Shown here: positions 6,693-16,281 of the stretch, piece by piece
Layout: the number at the start of each line of letters is the position of its first letter
Numbering within the stretch: the first letter of the stretch is position 1
Source: Clostridia bacterium
Lineage (GTDB): Bacteria > Bacillota > Clostridia > Oscillospirales > Acutalibacteraceae
Assembly: GCA_017442225.1 (NCBI GenBank)
Contig: JAFSAR010000007.1
Span: 1-39,155, forward strand
Reading direction: 5' to 3'
DNA: 39,155 nucleotides
Made by a program: the position numbers and the translations under genes
Notes under the pieces: generated by a model
The model's database searches: none
Told to the model about the DNA's origin: nothing
Seen by the model: only the letters and a program-made list of their open reading frames with translations

Positions 6693-7097
6693 ATGGGAAA
6701 GAATGGTTTTGATCTTGTGAAAATTGATAAAACTGTAATAAAAGAAACTAAATATGTAGCCTCGTTTGTAATCATTTTTAGCGTTTTGATGCAGGCTGTG
6801 TTTTTAATAATCGCGAAATGGAATTATACAGTATTGCTTGGCAACCTTTGGGGTGCTGCAGTGGCTATCGGTAATTTTTTTGCAATGGGGCTTTTCGTTC
6901 AAAAAGCTGTAATGCAAAATGAGCAGGATGCCAGACAAACGGTGAAAGCATCTCAAGGATTAAGATTTGCAGCAATATTTATGCTGAGTGTAATAGGAAT
7001 TATAATTTTTAAACAAACACCTACAAGGGTTGCAGTTTTGATTCCTCTTATTTTCCCAAGATTTGCGGTTATGTTACGCCCGTTTATAAAAAAATAA
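6693..7097 (+). CDS. atpI: ATP synthase subunit I (AtpI-like)
   Basis: This is a 134-residue protein with four predicted membrane helices (about residues 24-44, 48-70, 87-105 and 108-128), as in the ATP synthase I chain family. Family members are thought to assist c-ring assembly or ion uptake. It is placed first in the operon, as usual, directly before subunit a. No ribosome binding site is visible before the ATG at 6693, which is unlike every other gene here. An internal GTG (6717) is an alternative start but also lacks a clear site. The function rests on position and membrane topology more than on sequence motifs. Confidence 0.75.
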   Translation: MGKNGFDLVKIDKTVIKETKYVASFVIIFSVLMQAVFLIIAKWNYTVLLGNLWGAAVAIGNFFAMGLFVQKAVMQNEQDARQTVKASQGLRFAAIFMLSVIGIIIFKQTPTRVAVLIPLIFPRFAVMLRPFIKK

Positions 7098-7139
7098 AAG
7101 TGGTAGATATATATTACACTTTAAGTTTAGAGGTGAGGT

Positions 7140-8039
7140 ATTACGAAAACAAAAAATAGTATAAAATTTAAAATCATTGATATACTGTTGCTAATCGGAG
7201 CTGTAGCGCCGTTAGTTGTTGGAATAATATTAAAGGTTCTTTTTACACCTGAAAAAGTAGGAATCAGTATTTCGGGCGCATTAATTTATTTTACTATTCC
7301 AATGCCTTTGCAAAATTTACCCATAACCGAGTCTCAGGTTAATTCGGCTTTGGTTATTGTTACGATTTTATTTTTGTGTTTGTATTTTACTCATGGTCTT
7401 ACTGTTAAGGCAGAGCTCAAACGTCAGCTTGTAGCCGAGTGGATTGTAAAGCAAACACAGTCTTTGGTAAAAACCAATATGAGCGACTATTTTTCAGGTT
7501 TTGCGCCGTTTGTTGCTTCAATAATGGCTTTGTCGGCATTTTCAAGCCTGTTATCACTCTTTGGAATGTATCCACCGACATCTGATATTAATATTGTGGG
7601 CGGATGGGCAATATTAGTGTTTATACTTATTACCTACTATAAAATGAAATGCGGACCGCTTCATTATGCAAAAAGTTTCGGTGATCCTGTGCCGTTTTTA
7701 GCACCGCTAAATGTTATAAGCGAGGTGGCAACACCAATTTCAATGGCTTTTCGTCATTATGGCAACGTGCTTTCAGGCGCGGTTATATCTGTTCTGGTGG
7801 CAACGGGATTGCAAGGTCTTACCAATATAATTTTTGGGTGGTTACCGGGATTTTTGGGGAATATACCGTTTTTGCAAATAGGCTTACCCGCTATACTTTC
7901 GGTGTATTTTGACCTGTTTAGCGGTTGTTTGCAGGCATTTATATTTGCGATGCTTACGATGCTTTATGTGGCAAGCGGATTCCCTGAAGAAGATTATTTA
8001 GCAAGACGCGCTAAAAAATTAGCACGATTAAAAAAATAA
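7140..8039 (+). CDS. atpB: ATP synthase subunit a, with non-AUG start
   Basis: Subunit a forms the ion half-channels next to the c-ring. The block ISMAFRHYGNVLSG contains the essential Arg that faces the c-ring carboxylate, and several long hydrophobic helices surround it. The only ATG/GTG/TTG candidate at the N-terminus is TTG at 7188, which has no ribosome binding site and cuts into the first hydrophobic helix. The excellent GAGGTGA (7130-7136) lies just downstream of an in-frame TGA (7134-7136 closes the frame). That points to translation from ATT at 7140, or less likely ACG at 7143. This gives about 299 residues beginning with a basic stretch (TKTKNSIKFK). Confidence 0.9.
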   Translation: MTKTKNSIKFKIIDILLLIGAVAPLVVGIILKVLFTPEKVGISISGALIYFTIPMPLQNLPITESQVNSALVIVTILFLCLYFTHGLTVKAELKRQLVAEWIVKQTQSLVKTNMSDYFSGFAPFVASIMALSAFSSLLSLFGMYPPTSDINIVGGWAILVFILITYYKMKCGPLHYAKSFGDPVPFLAPLNVISEVATPISMAFRHYGNVLSGAVISVLVATGLQGLTNIIFGWLPGFLGNIPFLQIGLPAILSVYFDLFSGCLQAFIFAMLTMLYVASGFPEEDYLARRAKKLARLKK

Positions 8040-8065
8040 AATTTATATAAACGGAGGAAAAATTT

Positions 8066-8347
8066 ATGGAGATCGCAATTGGTATTATTTTAGGCTGCTG
8101 TGCTTTAGGTGCAGGTGCAGCGATGATAGCAGGTATAGGTCCTGGTATCGGTGAGGGCAACGCCGTAGCAAGCGCTTGTGAGGCAATAGGTCGTCAGCCT
8201 GAATGCAAAGGTTCGGTTACAACCACAATGCTTATGGGCTGCGCTATAGCAGAAACAACCGGTCTATACGCGCTTGTTATTGCAATCTTGCTTATATTTG
8301 TTGCGCCCAATATGCTTGTAAATATTTTGCTTAATGCAGTAAAATAA
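8066..8347 (+). CDS. atpE: ATP synthase subunit c, Na+-type with two carboxylates
   Basis: This 93-residue two-helix hairpin builds the rotor ring. The first helix has the GAGAAMIAGIGPGIGEG glycine pattern, the loop is GRQPE and the second helix contains AIAETTGLY. The ion-binding carboxylate is Glu63, followed by Thr64 and Thr65 and by Tyr68, the signature of Na+-translocating rings. Glu30 occupies the place of the usual Gln (Gln32 of Ilyobacter), giving the two-carboxylate arrangement known from Fusobacterium nucleatum. Na+ coupling is therefore likely. A GGAGG site lies 9 bases before the ATG. Confidence 0.96.
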   Translation: MEIAIGIILGCCALGAGAAMIAGIGPGIGEGNAVASACEAIGRQPECKGSVTTTMLMGCAIAETTGLYALVIAILLIFVAPNMLVNILLNAVK

Positions 8348-8363
8348 TTCGGGGGAACAATAA

Positions 8364-8864
8364 ATGCAAAGCTTGGATATTATATCCGTAAATTTGTGGC
8401 AGATACTCATCTCTCTTGCCAACCTTACAATTTTGTTTTTACTGCTTAAAAAGTTTTTGTATAAGCCTGTGACCAAGATGCTTGAAGCTCGACGCGCTGA
8501 AATTGACAGTCAGTATTCTGATGCTCAAAACGCAAAGCAAAGTGCCGAGGCAAAGGATGCCGAGCTTACCGAGCGATTGGTAGGCGCTAAGGCTGAGGCT
8601 GAGAGCATTATCAATGAAGCCGCCGATATTGCAAAGGCGCGCGGTGACAAAATTGTTGAAGACGCAAGAGCTACTGCTGACGGCATTAGACGTCAGGCAG
8701 AAGAGGATGCCCGCTTAGAGCGTAAGCGTATGAACGAAACAATTAAAGAAGAAATTGTTGAGGTTTCAACCGCTTTGGCTGAAAAAATGCTTGAGCGTGA
8801 GGTCAATGCTGATGATCATAAGGCTCTCATTGATGATTTTATTGATAAAATAGGTGAAAACTGA
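8364..8864 (+). CDS. atpF: ATP synthase subunit b
   Basis: This 166-residue protein has one N-terminal membrane helix (about residues 8-28, followed by KKFLYKPV) and a long charged coiled coil rich in Ala, Glu, Lys and Arg. It forms the peripheral stalk that links subunit a to delta and alpha. The size and layout are standard. Its stop overlaps the start of atpH by one base. GGGGGA lies 7 bases upstream of the ATG. Confidence 0.95.
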   Translation: MQSLDIISVNLWQILISLANLTILFLLLKKFLYKPVTKMLEARRAEIDSQYSDAQNAKQSAEAKDAELTERLVGAKAEAESIINEAADIAKARGDKIVEDARATADGIRRQAEEDARLERKRMNETIKEEIVEVSTALAEKMLEREVNADDHKALIDDFIDKIGEN

Positions 8865-9394
8865 TGACAGCGACGGGTAACAACTATGCTGAGGCGCTGT
8901 TTATGTTGGCGCGCGAAGAAAATCTAATAGACGAATTTTATGACGGCTTAAAGCTTGTAGAGGAAGTATTCAAAGAAAATATCGAATATATACAATTTTT
9001 AAGCAATCCAAGCATTCCGAAAAGCGAACGCATTACGGCACTGAAGAGTGTGTTCGAAGGCAAAATACACGGGCACATTTTATCCTTTTTACAGTTGATT
9101 TGCGAAAAGGCGCAAGCCGCTTGTTTTTTTGATTGTGTCAACGAGTATTATCGTTTGTATGAATTTGCAAAAGGCACTGTAGAAGCAATGGTTAAAAGTG
9201 CGGTTGAGCTTACCGACACCCAGAAAGACCGCCTTATAAAAAGCCTTGAAAAACGAACGGGCAAGAGTGTTACATTAAAATGTGTGGTGGATAATACTCT
9301 GCTCGGCGGTGTTGCTGTAGAAATAGATGGACAACTGCTTGACGGAAGTGTAAAGCAAAACTTAAAACGCGCGAGGGAAGTGATTGGCGTATGA
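8864..9394 (+). CDS. atpH: ATP synthase subunit delta
   Basis: This 176-residue protein matches the delta (OSCP) family: an N-terminal helical bundle starting [14 protein letters not shown] and a C-terminal domain ending [22 protein letters not shown]. It caps the F1 head and binds subunit b. The start overlaps the atpF stop (ATG within TGATG) and its stop overlaps the atpA start as ATGA, so all three are translationally coupled. Confidence 0.95.
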   Translation: MTATGNNYAEALFMLAREENLIDEFYDGLKLVEEVFKENIEYIQFLSNPSIPKSERITALKSVFEGKIHGHILSFLQLICEKAQAACFFDCVNEYYRLYEFAKGTVEAMVKSAVELTDTQKDRLIKSLEKRTGKSVTLKCVVDNTLLGGVAVEIDGQLLDGSVKQNLKRAREVIGV

Positions 9395-10884
9395 GTGAAA
9401 AACAGCAAGAAATAAGCTATATTATAAAAGAGCAGATAAAAAACTATCGCTCGCAAATTGAAATGAAAGAAACGGGCAGAGTAATTCTCGTCGGTGACGG
9501 TATTGCGCGTGTTTACGGCCTTACTAACTGTATGGCTAACGAGTTGTTGGAATTTGAAGACGGCTCGGCAGGTCTTGCCCAAAACTTAGAGGAAGACACC
9601 GTATCGGTTGCGATGCTTTCTAATGACAACAGTATTCGTGAGGGTACCGTTGTTCGCCGCACAGGCAAGGTTTTGTCGGTGCCTGTTGGTGAAAAAATGC
9701 TTGGTCGTGTTGTAAACGCTTTGGGCGAGGCTATTGATGGCAAAGGTCCTATTGAGTATAGTGGATTTAATCCAATTGAGGCTGAAGCCCCAGGTATTAT
9801 TGAGCGTAAGAGCGTATCGGTACCGCTTCAAACCGGTATTAAGGCTATTGATAGTATGATACCTATTGGCCGCGGTCAGCGTGAGCTTATTATCGGCGAC
9901 CGTCAGACAGGTAAAACCGAGATTGCCATTGACACCATAATAAATCAAAAAGATACCGACGTTATATGTATTTATGTAGCAATCGGTCAAAAAAATACAT
10001 CTGTCGTAAACCTTGTAAATACACTTACAAAAGCAGGTGCTATGGATTACACAATCGTTGTATCAGCATCGGCTTCCGAGAGTGCGCCGCTTCAGTATAT
10101 AGCGCCGTATTCTGGTTGCGCTATGGCAGAATATTTCAGAGCGCAGGGCAAGGATGTTCTTATAATATACGACGATTTAAGTAAGCACGCAGTAGCATAC
10201 CGTGCACTGTCGCTTCTTATTCGCCGTCCACCCGGTCGTGAGGCATATCCGGGCGACGTGTTCTATCTGCATTCGCGTTTGCTTGAACGCGCGGCTTGTG
10301 TGGCACCCGAGTATGGCGGCGGTTCTATTACTGCTTTACCTATCATCGAAACACAAGCGGGCGATGTTTCGGCTTATATTCCTACAAATGTTATTTCAAT
10401 TACCGACGGTCAGATATTCCTTGAAACCGAGCTTTTCCATTCGGGCATTATGCCTGCTATCAACCCCGGTATTTCGGTAAGCCGTGTTGGTGGTTCAGCA
10501 CAGAAAAAGTCGATGAAAAAGGTTTCGGGCGAGCTTAAACTGTTATATTCACAGTACCGTGAGCTTCAGTCCTTTGCGCAGTTTGGCAGTGACCTCGACG
10601 CAGATACAAAAGCGCGTCTTGCACTCGGCGAACGCATTGTTGAGGTGTTAAAGCAAAACCGCAACAGTCCTGTATCTGTAGGCTGTCAAGTGGCAATTAT
10701 CTATGCCGTAACAAAAGGATGGCTTGACAGTATTCCCGTATCAAAGGTACACGACTTCGAACAGCGCCTTTTTGAAAAACTTGAAAATCAAAAGCCGCAG
10801 TTGCTTGCCCGTTTTGAAGAGGGATTTTTCGAGGATGAGGATGTAGCATCCCTTGAAGAAACACTCCGTGAAATGACGAGGTGA
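9391..10884 (+). CDS. atpA: ATP synthase subunit alpha
   Basis: This 497-residue protein has the alpha-subunit hallmarks: P-loop GDRQTGKT, preceded by [15 protein letters not shown], the [12 protein letters not shown] block, and SRVGGSAQ with [20 protein letters not shown]. It forms the non-catalytic nucleotide sites of F1. The length is close to the usual 500. The start ATG overlaps the stop of atpH. No oddity is seen. Confidence 0.98.
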   Translation: MSEKQQEISYIIKEQIKNYRSQIEMKETGRVILVGDGIARVYGLTNCMANELLEFEDGSAGLAQNLEEDTVSVAMLSNDNSIREGTVVRRTGKVLSVPVGEKMLGRVVNALGEAIDGKGPIEYSGFNPIEAEAPGIIERKSVSVPLQTGIKAIDSMIPIGRGQRELIIGDRQTGKTEIAIDTIINQKDTDVICIYVAIGQKNTSVVNLVNTLTKAGAMDYTIVVSASASESAPLQYIAPYSGCAMAEYFRAQGKDVLIIYDDLSKHAVAYRALSLLIRRPPGREAYPGDVFYLHSRLLERAACVAPEYGGGSITALPIIETQAGDVSAYIPTNVISITDGQIFLETELFHSGIMPAINPGISVSRVGGSAQKKSMKKVSGELKLLYSQYRELQSFAQFGSDLDADTKARLALGERIVEVLKQNRNSPVSVGCQVAIIYAVTKGWLDSIPVSKVHDFEQRLFEKLENQKPQLLARFEEGFFEDEDVASLEETLREMTR

Positions 10885-10890
10885 CGGTAA

Positions 10891-11694
10891 ATGTCTGCCA
10901 ATACCAAATCATTAAAATTGCGTATAAAAAGCGTTGATTCGACACTGCATTTAACCAAGGCAATGGGTCTTGTGGCATCATCAAAAATCCGCAAGGCAAA
11001 TATTGCTATGCAGACAGGCCGTCAATACGAGGCGGCAGTGCAAAGTGTTGTTGATTTATTGACAAGCGCGTTGGATTATCGAAGCAGCCCGTTTATGCGC
11101 GAATATCAAGGCGGCAAAACGAAACTCATAGTAATCGCGGGTGACCGCGGACTTGCGGGCGGCTACAATGCAAATGTGTTCCGCGCGGTGCGTGATTTTG
11201 GTGACGCTGAGATAATTCCTATAGGTAAACGGGCATGTGAGCGTTACGGCGCTGATATAATTTCGAGCGAAAAATTCTATGCCGCAGATGCTTTTAAATT
11301 AGCGCAACAGTTATGCAGTCAATTTGCGGCGGGTGAATTTGACCGTCTCGGAATAGTTACTACAAACTATATTTCAATGATGACCCAAACACCCGAAATT
11401 AAGTGGGTGTTGCCTCTTAAAAAGAATAATGATACAAAGACTACAGCTGCAATTTTTGAGCCTGATGAACGCGTTATACTTGATATTGCAGTTCCTGAAT
11501 ATCTTTCAGGCATAATAGTAGCCTGTGTTCGTGAAAGCTTTGCAAGCGAGGTTGCCGCTCGACGTATGGCAATGGATTCAGCAGGCAAGAATGCGCAGCA
11601 GATGATTGATAATCTGCAGCTGGAGTACAACCGTGCCCGTCAAGGCGCTATTACTCAGGAAATTACTGAAATTGTTGCCGGAGCAGGAAACTAA
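10891..11694 (+). CDS. atpG: ATP synthase subunit gamma
   Basis: This 267-residue protein is the central shaft. The N-terminal helix has the expected LTKAMGLVASSKIRKA block and the C-terminal helix has SEVAARRMAMDSAGKNAQQMIDNL followed by NRARQGAITQEI. The globular part has GDRGLAGGYNANV. It is slightly shorter than the common 280-290 residues. Its TAA stop is also the first bases of the left arm of the inverted repeat that flanks the inserted ORF. Confidence 0.96.
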   Translation: MSANTKSLKLRIKSVDSTLHLTKAMGLVASSKIRKANIAMQTGRQYEAAVQSVVDLLTSALDYRSSPFMREYQGGKTKLIVIAGDRGLAGGYNANVFRAVRDFGDAEIIPIGKRACERYGADIISSEKFYAADAFKLAQQLCSQFAAGEFDRLGIVTTNYISMMTQTPEIKWVLPLKKNNDTKTTAAIFEPDERVILDIAVPEYLSGIIVACVRESFASEVAARRMAMDSAGKNAQQMIDNLQLEYNRARQGAITQEITEIVAGAGN

Positions 11695-11725
11695 TGCACA
11701 ATTCACAATGCATAATGCACAATTA
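11693..11725 (+). repeat. left inverted repeat of the IVS-like insertion
   Basis: It is built from short repeats of AATGCACAAT and CATAATGCACAAT. It overlaps the last two bases of the atpG stop codon. Its reverse complement occurs at 12094-12126. Confidence 0.85.
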
Positions 11726-11739
11726 TGTAGGAGAAAAGT

Positions 11740-12096
11740 ATGTACGATGACAACAACTTAATCGTGCTTAAAAGTAGGAACTTTGCAATACGAATTATTA
11801 GGTTATATCAATATTTGCAGCAAGAGAAAAAAGAATTCGTTATAGCAAAACAACTGCTTAAAAGCGGCACAAGTATTGGTGCAAACGTTAAAGAGGCTAT
11901 ACGAGGTCAGTCAAAAGCTGATTTTGCGGCTAAAATGAATATTGCACTTAAAGAGGCGTCAGAAACAGAATATTGGATAGATATTCTTCACGAAACAGAG
12001 TATATAAATGATAAAGAATTCGTAAGCATAAATAACGATTTAAAAGAAATCAACAAATTACTTACAAGTATAGTAAAGACTTCATTAAATGATTAA
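11740..12096 (+). CDS. four-helix-bundle (S23 / IVS-type) protein
   Basis: This 118-residue protein belongs to the four-helix-bundle family typified by the S23 protein encoded in 23S rRNA intervening sequences (TIGR02436 family). The signature is RSGTSIGANV-like (here LKSGTSIGANVKEAIRGQS, residues 41-59) followed by DFAAKMNIALKEASETEYWI. Family proteins form pentameric barrels with basic surfaces, and relatives serve as accessory proteins for diversity-generating retroelements. The gene has its own TAGGAG site 7 bases before the ATG. It is out of place in an ATP synthase operon, and its base composition is more AT-rich than atpG and atpD. Its stop overlaps the right repeat arm. I infer no role in ATP synthesis. 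Confidence 0.93.
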   Translation: MYDDNNLIVLKSRNFAIRIIRLYQYLQQEKKEFVIAKQLLKSGTSIGANVKEAIRGQSKADFAAKMNIALKEASETEYWIDILHETEYINDKEFVSINNDLKEINKLLTSIVKTSLND

Positions 12097-12126
12097 TTAT
12101 GCATTGTGCATTATGCATTGTGCATT
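12094..12126 (+). repeat. right inverted repeat of the IVS-like insertion
   Basis: The arm consists of GCATTGTGCATTATGCATTGTG-type short units and pairs with the left arm. It begins with the stop codon of the four-helix ORF and ends about 6 bases before the GGGAGTG ribosome binding site of atpD. Confidence 0.85.
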
Positions 12127-12137
12127 TTTGGGAGTGA

Positions 12138-13540
<1,403 letters not shown>

Positions 13541-13541
<1 letters not shown>

Positions 13542-13801
13542 TGAACACCTATAAACTTATCATATCTACACCTGATGGGAATCCGTTTGACAGTGAGGCT
13601 GTTATGCTGTGCGTCCGTGGCATAGAGGGTGAACTTGCCGTAATGGCAGGACATGTACCCTTTATTACCGCTGTAAAGGCGGGTGACTGCAAGGTTATTC
13701 TGCCCGATGAAACCGAAAAAACAGCCACTATAGGCGGCGGAATACTCACAGTGCAAAATGACAAAACCACATTGCTTTGCAGTGATTTTAAATGGAATTA
13801 G
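13541..13801 (+). CDS. atpC: ATP synthase subunit epsilon, short form
   Basis: The 86 residues cover only the N-terminal beta sandwich of epsilon (LIISTPDG, GELAVMAGHVPFITAVKAG, and a final GGGILTVQNDKTTLLC). The usual C-terminal helical hairpin, about 50 residues, is absent. The stop is followed at once by the operon terminator, with no remnant of the missing part in any frame. This looks like a genuine short form rather than a recent frameshift. The lost domain is the one that inhibits ATP hydrolysis in many bacteria, so regulation must differ. Confidence 0.93.
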
Positions 13802-13809
13802 TATATTAC

Positions 13810-13839
13810 AAAAATGCCGATATTAATATCGGCATTTTT
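13810..13839 (+). terminator. terminator of the atp operon
   Basis: A perfect 30-base palindrome (arms 13810-13824 and 13825-13839) contains GATATTAATATC at its centre and ends in five T. It lies 8 bases past the atpC stop. Confidence 0.92.
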
Positions 13840-13849
13840 GTATATTTGC

Positions 13850-13878
13850 TTGAATTGATGCTGCATTTATGCTAATAT
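13850..13878 (+). promoter_or_regulatory. promoter of the GH94 gene
   Basis: TTGAAT (13850-13855) and TAATAT (13873-13878) are 17 bases apart, with an extended TG one base before the -10 box. The predicted start is about 24 bases before the ATG. Confidence 0.65.
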
Positions 13879-13908
13879 AAACAAAAACCTAAGAGTGAGG
13901 TATTTTAA

Positions 13909-16152
13909 ATGAAACAGTACGGATATTTTAACAATAAGACGTACGTTATTACCGACCGTAACACACCGCGACATTGGTATAACTATTTATATAATGACGA
14001 GTATGTGACATTTGTATCACAGGTAGGCTTCGGACAGGGAATTGCTCAGGACGACAAGGGGCGTCGTCTGAGTCCTGTTGTTGACCGCAATGTTTACATA
14101 AGCGACGGTACACAGTTTTGGCAGGCAACGGGCTTGCCTGTACACGAGGAACTTGATGACTATTATTGCGCGCATAATATCGGGTACACCGATATTTGCG
14201 TTGTTAAAAACGGCATTAAATCGGTTTGCAGATTTTTTGTCCCCAATAGCGGAAAGCGAGAAATTTTAAGGGTTACCGTAGAAAATATTAGCGATAAGGA
14301 AAAAACTATAAAGGTTATTCCTTTTTCTGATACTAATGTCGACGGCATATATACACCTCAGGGTTATAATACTTCAAGCGCTGAGTTTTACCCCGAGCAA
14401 AAAGCGGTTGCGGGCAGTCAAATGTCTTGGTTTGGCGGTAAGGGTTTTCGCAAAAATTTTGCGTATCTTACCTGCGACAAGGCTGTCAGCAGTTACGACA
14501 CGCGTAGGACGGCGTTTATCGGCTCATACGGAAATAAGCAGATGCCAAAAGCGCTTATTGAAAATTTGGGTTGCACGGGTACCGAGTGTATCGCCGAAAA
14601 GGTTTGCTTTGCTTTAGAAAACACTGTGACTCTAAAGCCTAACGAGAGCGAAAACTTTTACTACACCTTTGGTGTAACGGATATAATAGAAAATATTCCG
14701 CAGTTTACAGCAAACGAACTTGAAAGACAGTTTGCTGAAATGGCCGAAAAATACGCGGCAATTTGCGACGGCGTACATATAAAGACCCCGTGGGATAACC
14801 TTAATAATCTCTTTAACGATTGGCTCAAATATCAGACCAATATGGGCTCGCGTTGGGCGCGTGTGCGTCATAACGGTATTCGTGACCTGACAAGTGACAG
14901 CGAGTGTCTCGGATGCTTTGCGCCAGACCTTGCCTCCGAGCGTCTTAGGCGCGTTATGACCTATCAGTATTCAAACGGTTATGCGCCGCGAACCTTCCTT
15001 GACGGTTCTGTTCAGGACAAAAATTTCTCCGACAATATGGTGTGGATGGTATTTGCCGCGCACGCTATTACTAAAGAGCTTGGCGACAAAAGTTATCTTT
15101 TGCGCCAAACTAAGTTTAATGATGATACATCTGCTACCGTCTATGAGCATGCCCGCCGCGCCGTAGAATTTATGTACGGCTTTACGGGTCATCACGGACT
15201 TGTACGCATATGGGGCGGTGATTGGAACGATTGTATGGATCGCGCAGGTATGCAGGGCAAGGGTGTGAGCGTGTGGCTTTCGATCGCGTTTGTGCGCGCC
15301 GCTAAAATGCTCAGCGAAATGGCTCGTTGGTTAGGCTATAGCGAGGATGCTGCAAAATACAGGGAATATGCCGCTAATATGCAACAGCGTGTAAACGCTC
15401 ACGGCTGGTACGGTGACCGCTATATCTATGCGATTTCTGATGACGGCCATTTAATAGGTGAGGCATCCTGTGAAGAGGGCTCAATGTATGCGTTGCCACA
15501 GCTTTGGTGTGTGTTGGCAGATTTTGAGTCTGAACGTCAAAATACCGCTATGAACACATTAGAACGCGAGCTAAATACTGACTTGGGCCTTCTTGTAAGC
15601 CGTCCGGGATATAGTAAATATCTTGACCATGTCGGCGCTATGACCACCAAATTCCCTGGTGTACAGGAAAACGGCGGTCCATATCTGCACGGCGCTGTGT
15701 GGAAATTGGCGGTTGACAGCATCTTAGGTAAAAATGACAAGGTCGAAGAAGGGCTTCGCAAAATATTGCCCGACGACCATACGTATTTTAAAACCTGCGG
15801 TGAGCCGTATACTATGTTTAATTGCTATCTCGGCGCCGAGACGGGCTACCGCGCAGGCACACCGGGTCAAAGCTGGCGCACCGCGGCAGGTCAGTGGTTG
15901 CTTTATTCTCTGGTAAGATTTATTTACGGCCTTACACCTGAATTTGAGGGACTGCGTATAAAACCCTGTTTGCCAAGTTCATGGAAAGATTGCTCTATCA
16001 CCAAAAAATTCCGCGACTGTATCTATAATGTGCATTTTATAGGCAGCGGAAAAGTGACAAGCATTACCGTAAACGGCGAAAAACACGATATAGGAAAGGC
16101 GATAGTACCAATCAAAAATGCCACTTTTGATATAGAAGTAATACTTGGATAA
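13909..16152 (+). CDS. GH94-family glycoside phosphorylase
   Basis: This 747-residue protein has the build of the cellobiose/chitobiose phosphorylase family GH94: an N-terminal beta-sandwich, a linker and an (alpha/alpha)6 barrel. The barrel shows HNGIRDLTSDSE at about residues 323-334 and WGGDWNDCMD at 435-444. The Asp-Trp-Asn-Asp block holds the general acid in GH94. The C-terminal TAAGQWLLYSLVRFIYGLTPEFEGLRI matches the family end. Such enzymes split a beta-linked disaccharide with phosphate to give a sugar 1-phosphate; the substrate cannot be read from the sequence. No transport genes accompany it. GTGAGG precedes the ATG by about 8 bases. It is intracellular, as no signal peptide is seen. 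Confidence 0.88.
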   Translation: MKQYGYFNNKTYVITDRNTPRHWYNYLYNDEYVTFVSQVGFGQGIAQDDKGRRLSPVVDRNVYISDGTQFWQATGLPVHEELDDYYCAHNIGYTDICVVKNGIKSVCRFFVPNSGKREILRVTVENISDKEKTIKVIPFSDTNVDGIYTPQGYNTSSAEFYPEQKAVAGSQMSWFGGKGFRKNFAYLTCDKAVSSYDTRRTAFIGSYGNKQMPKALIENLGCTGTECIAEKVCFALENTVTLKPNESENFYYTFGVTDIIENIPQFTANELERQFAEMAEKYAAICDGVHIKTPWDNLNNLFNDWLKYQTNMGSRWARVRHNGIRDLTSDSECLGCFAPDLASERLRRVMTYQYSNGYAPRTFLDGSVQDKNFSDNMVWMVFAAHAITKELGDKSYLLRQTKFNDDTSATVYEHARRAVEFMYGFTGHHGLVRIWGGDWNDCMDRAGMQGKGVSVWLSIAFVRAAKMLSEMARWLGYSEDAAKYREYAANMQQRVNAHGWYGDRYIYAISDDGHLIGEASCEEGSMYALPQLWCVLADFESERQNTAMNTLERELNTDLGLLVSRPGYSKYLDHVGAMTTKFPGVQENGGPYLHGAVWKLAVDSILGKNDKVEEGLRKILPDDHTYFKTCGEPYTMFNCYLGAETGYRAGTPGQSWRTAAGQWLLYSLVRFIYGLTPEFEGLRIKPCLPSSWKDCSITKKFRDCIYNVHFIGSGKVTSITVNGEKHDIGKAIVPIKNATFDIEVILG

Positions 16153-16281
16153 AAAATTGACACTTATCCGTTGAAAGTGTCATAGTGGGTTACATACCTC
16201 AAAAAACAACCTATCTCAAAAATAAATTTATAAGCGATATTGTGAGACAGGTCTCACAGTGTTGTTTTGCATATCAGCAAA
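16153..16281. other. intergenic stretch with two short palindromes
   Basis: No gene is seen. TGACACTT and AAGTGTCA (around 16158-16183) form an 8-bp hairpin just past the GH94 stop that may be a weak terminator. TGTGAGAC-AG-GTCTCACA at 16241-16258 is a perfect palindrome preceded by GATAT, like a further unit of the neighbouring array. Confidence 0.4.

Larger units (their letters stand above)
11693..12126 (+). mobile_element. IVS-like insertion (four-helix ORF plus inverted repeats)
   Basis: This is a 434-bp segment lying exactly between the atpG stop and the atpD ribosome binding site. Its ends are imperfect inverted repeats (11693-11725 and 12094-12126) that agree at 29 of 33 positions by my alignment. 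Inside is one ORF of the S23/four-helix family, and no transposase. In RNA the arms can pair into a long hairpin that loops out the ORF, as do intervening sequences in 23S rRNA of some bacteria, which encode the same protein family. How it moved is unknown. Confidence 0.7.
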
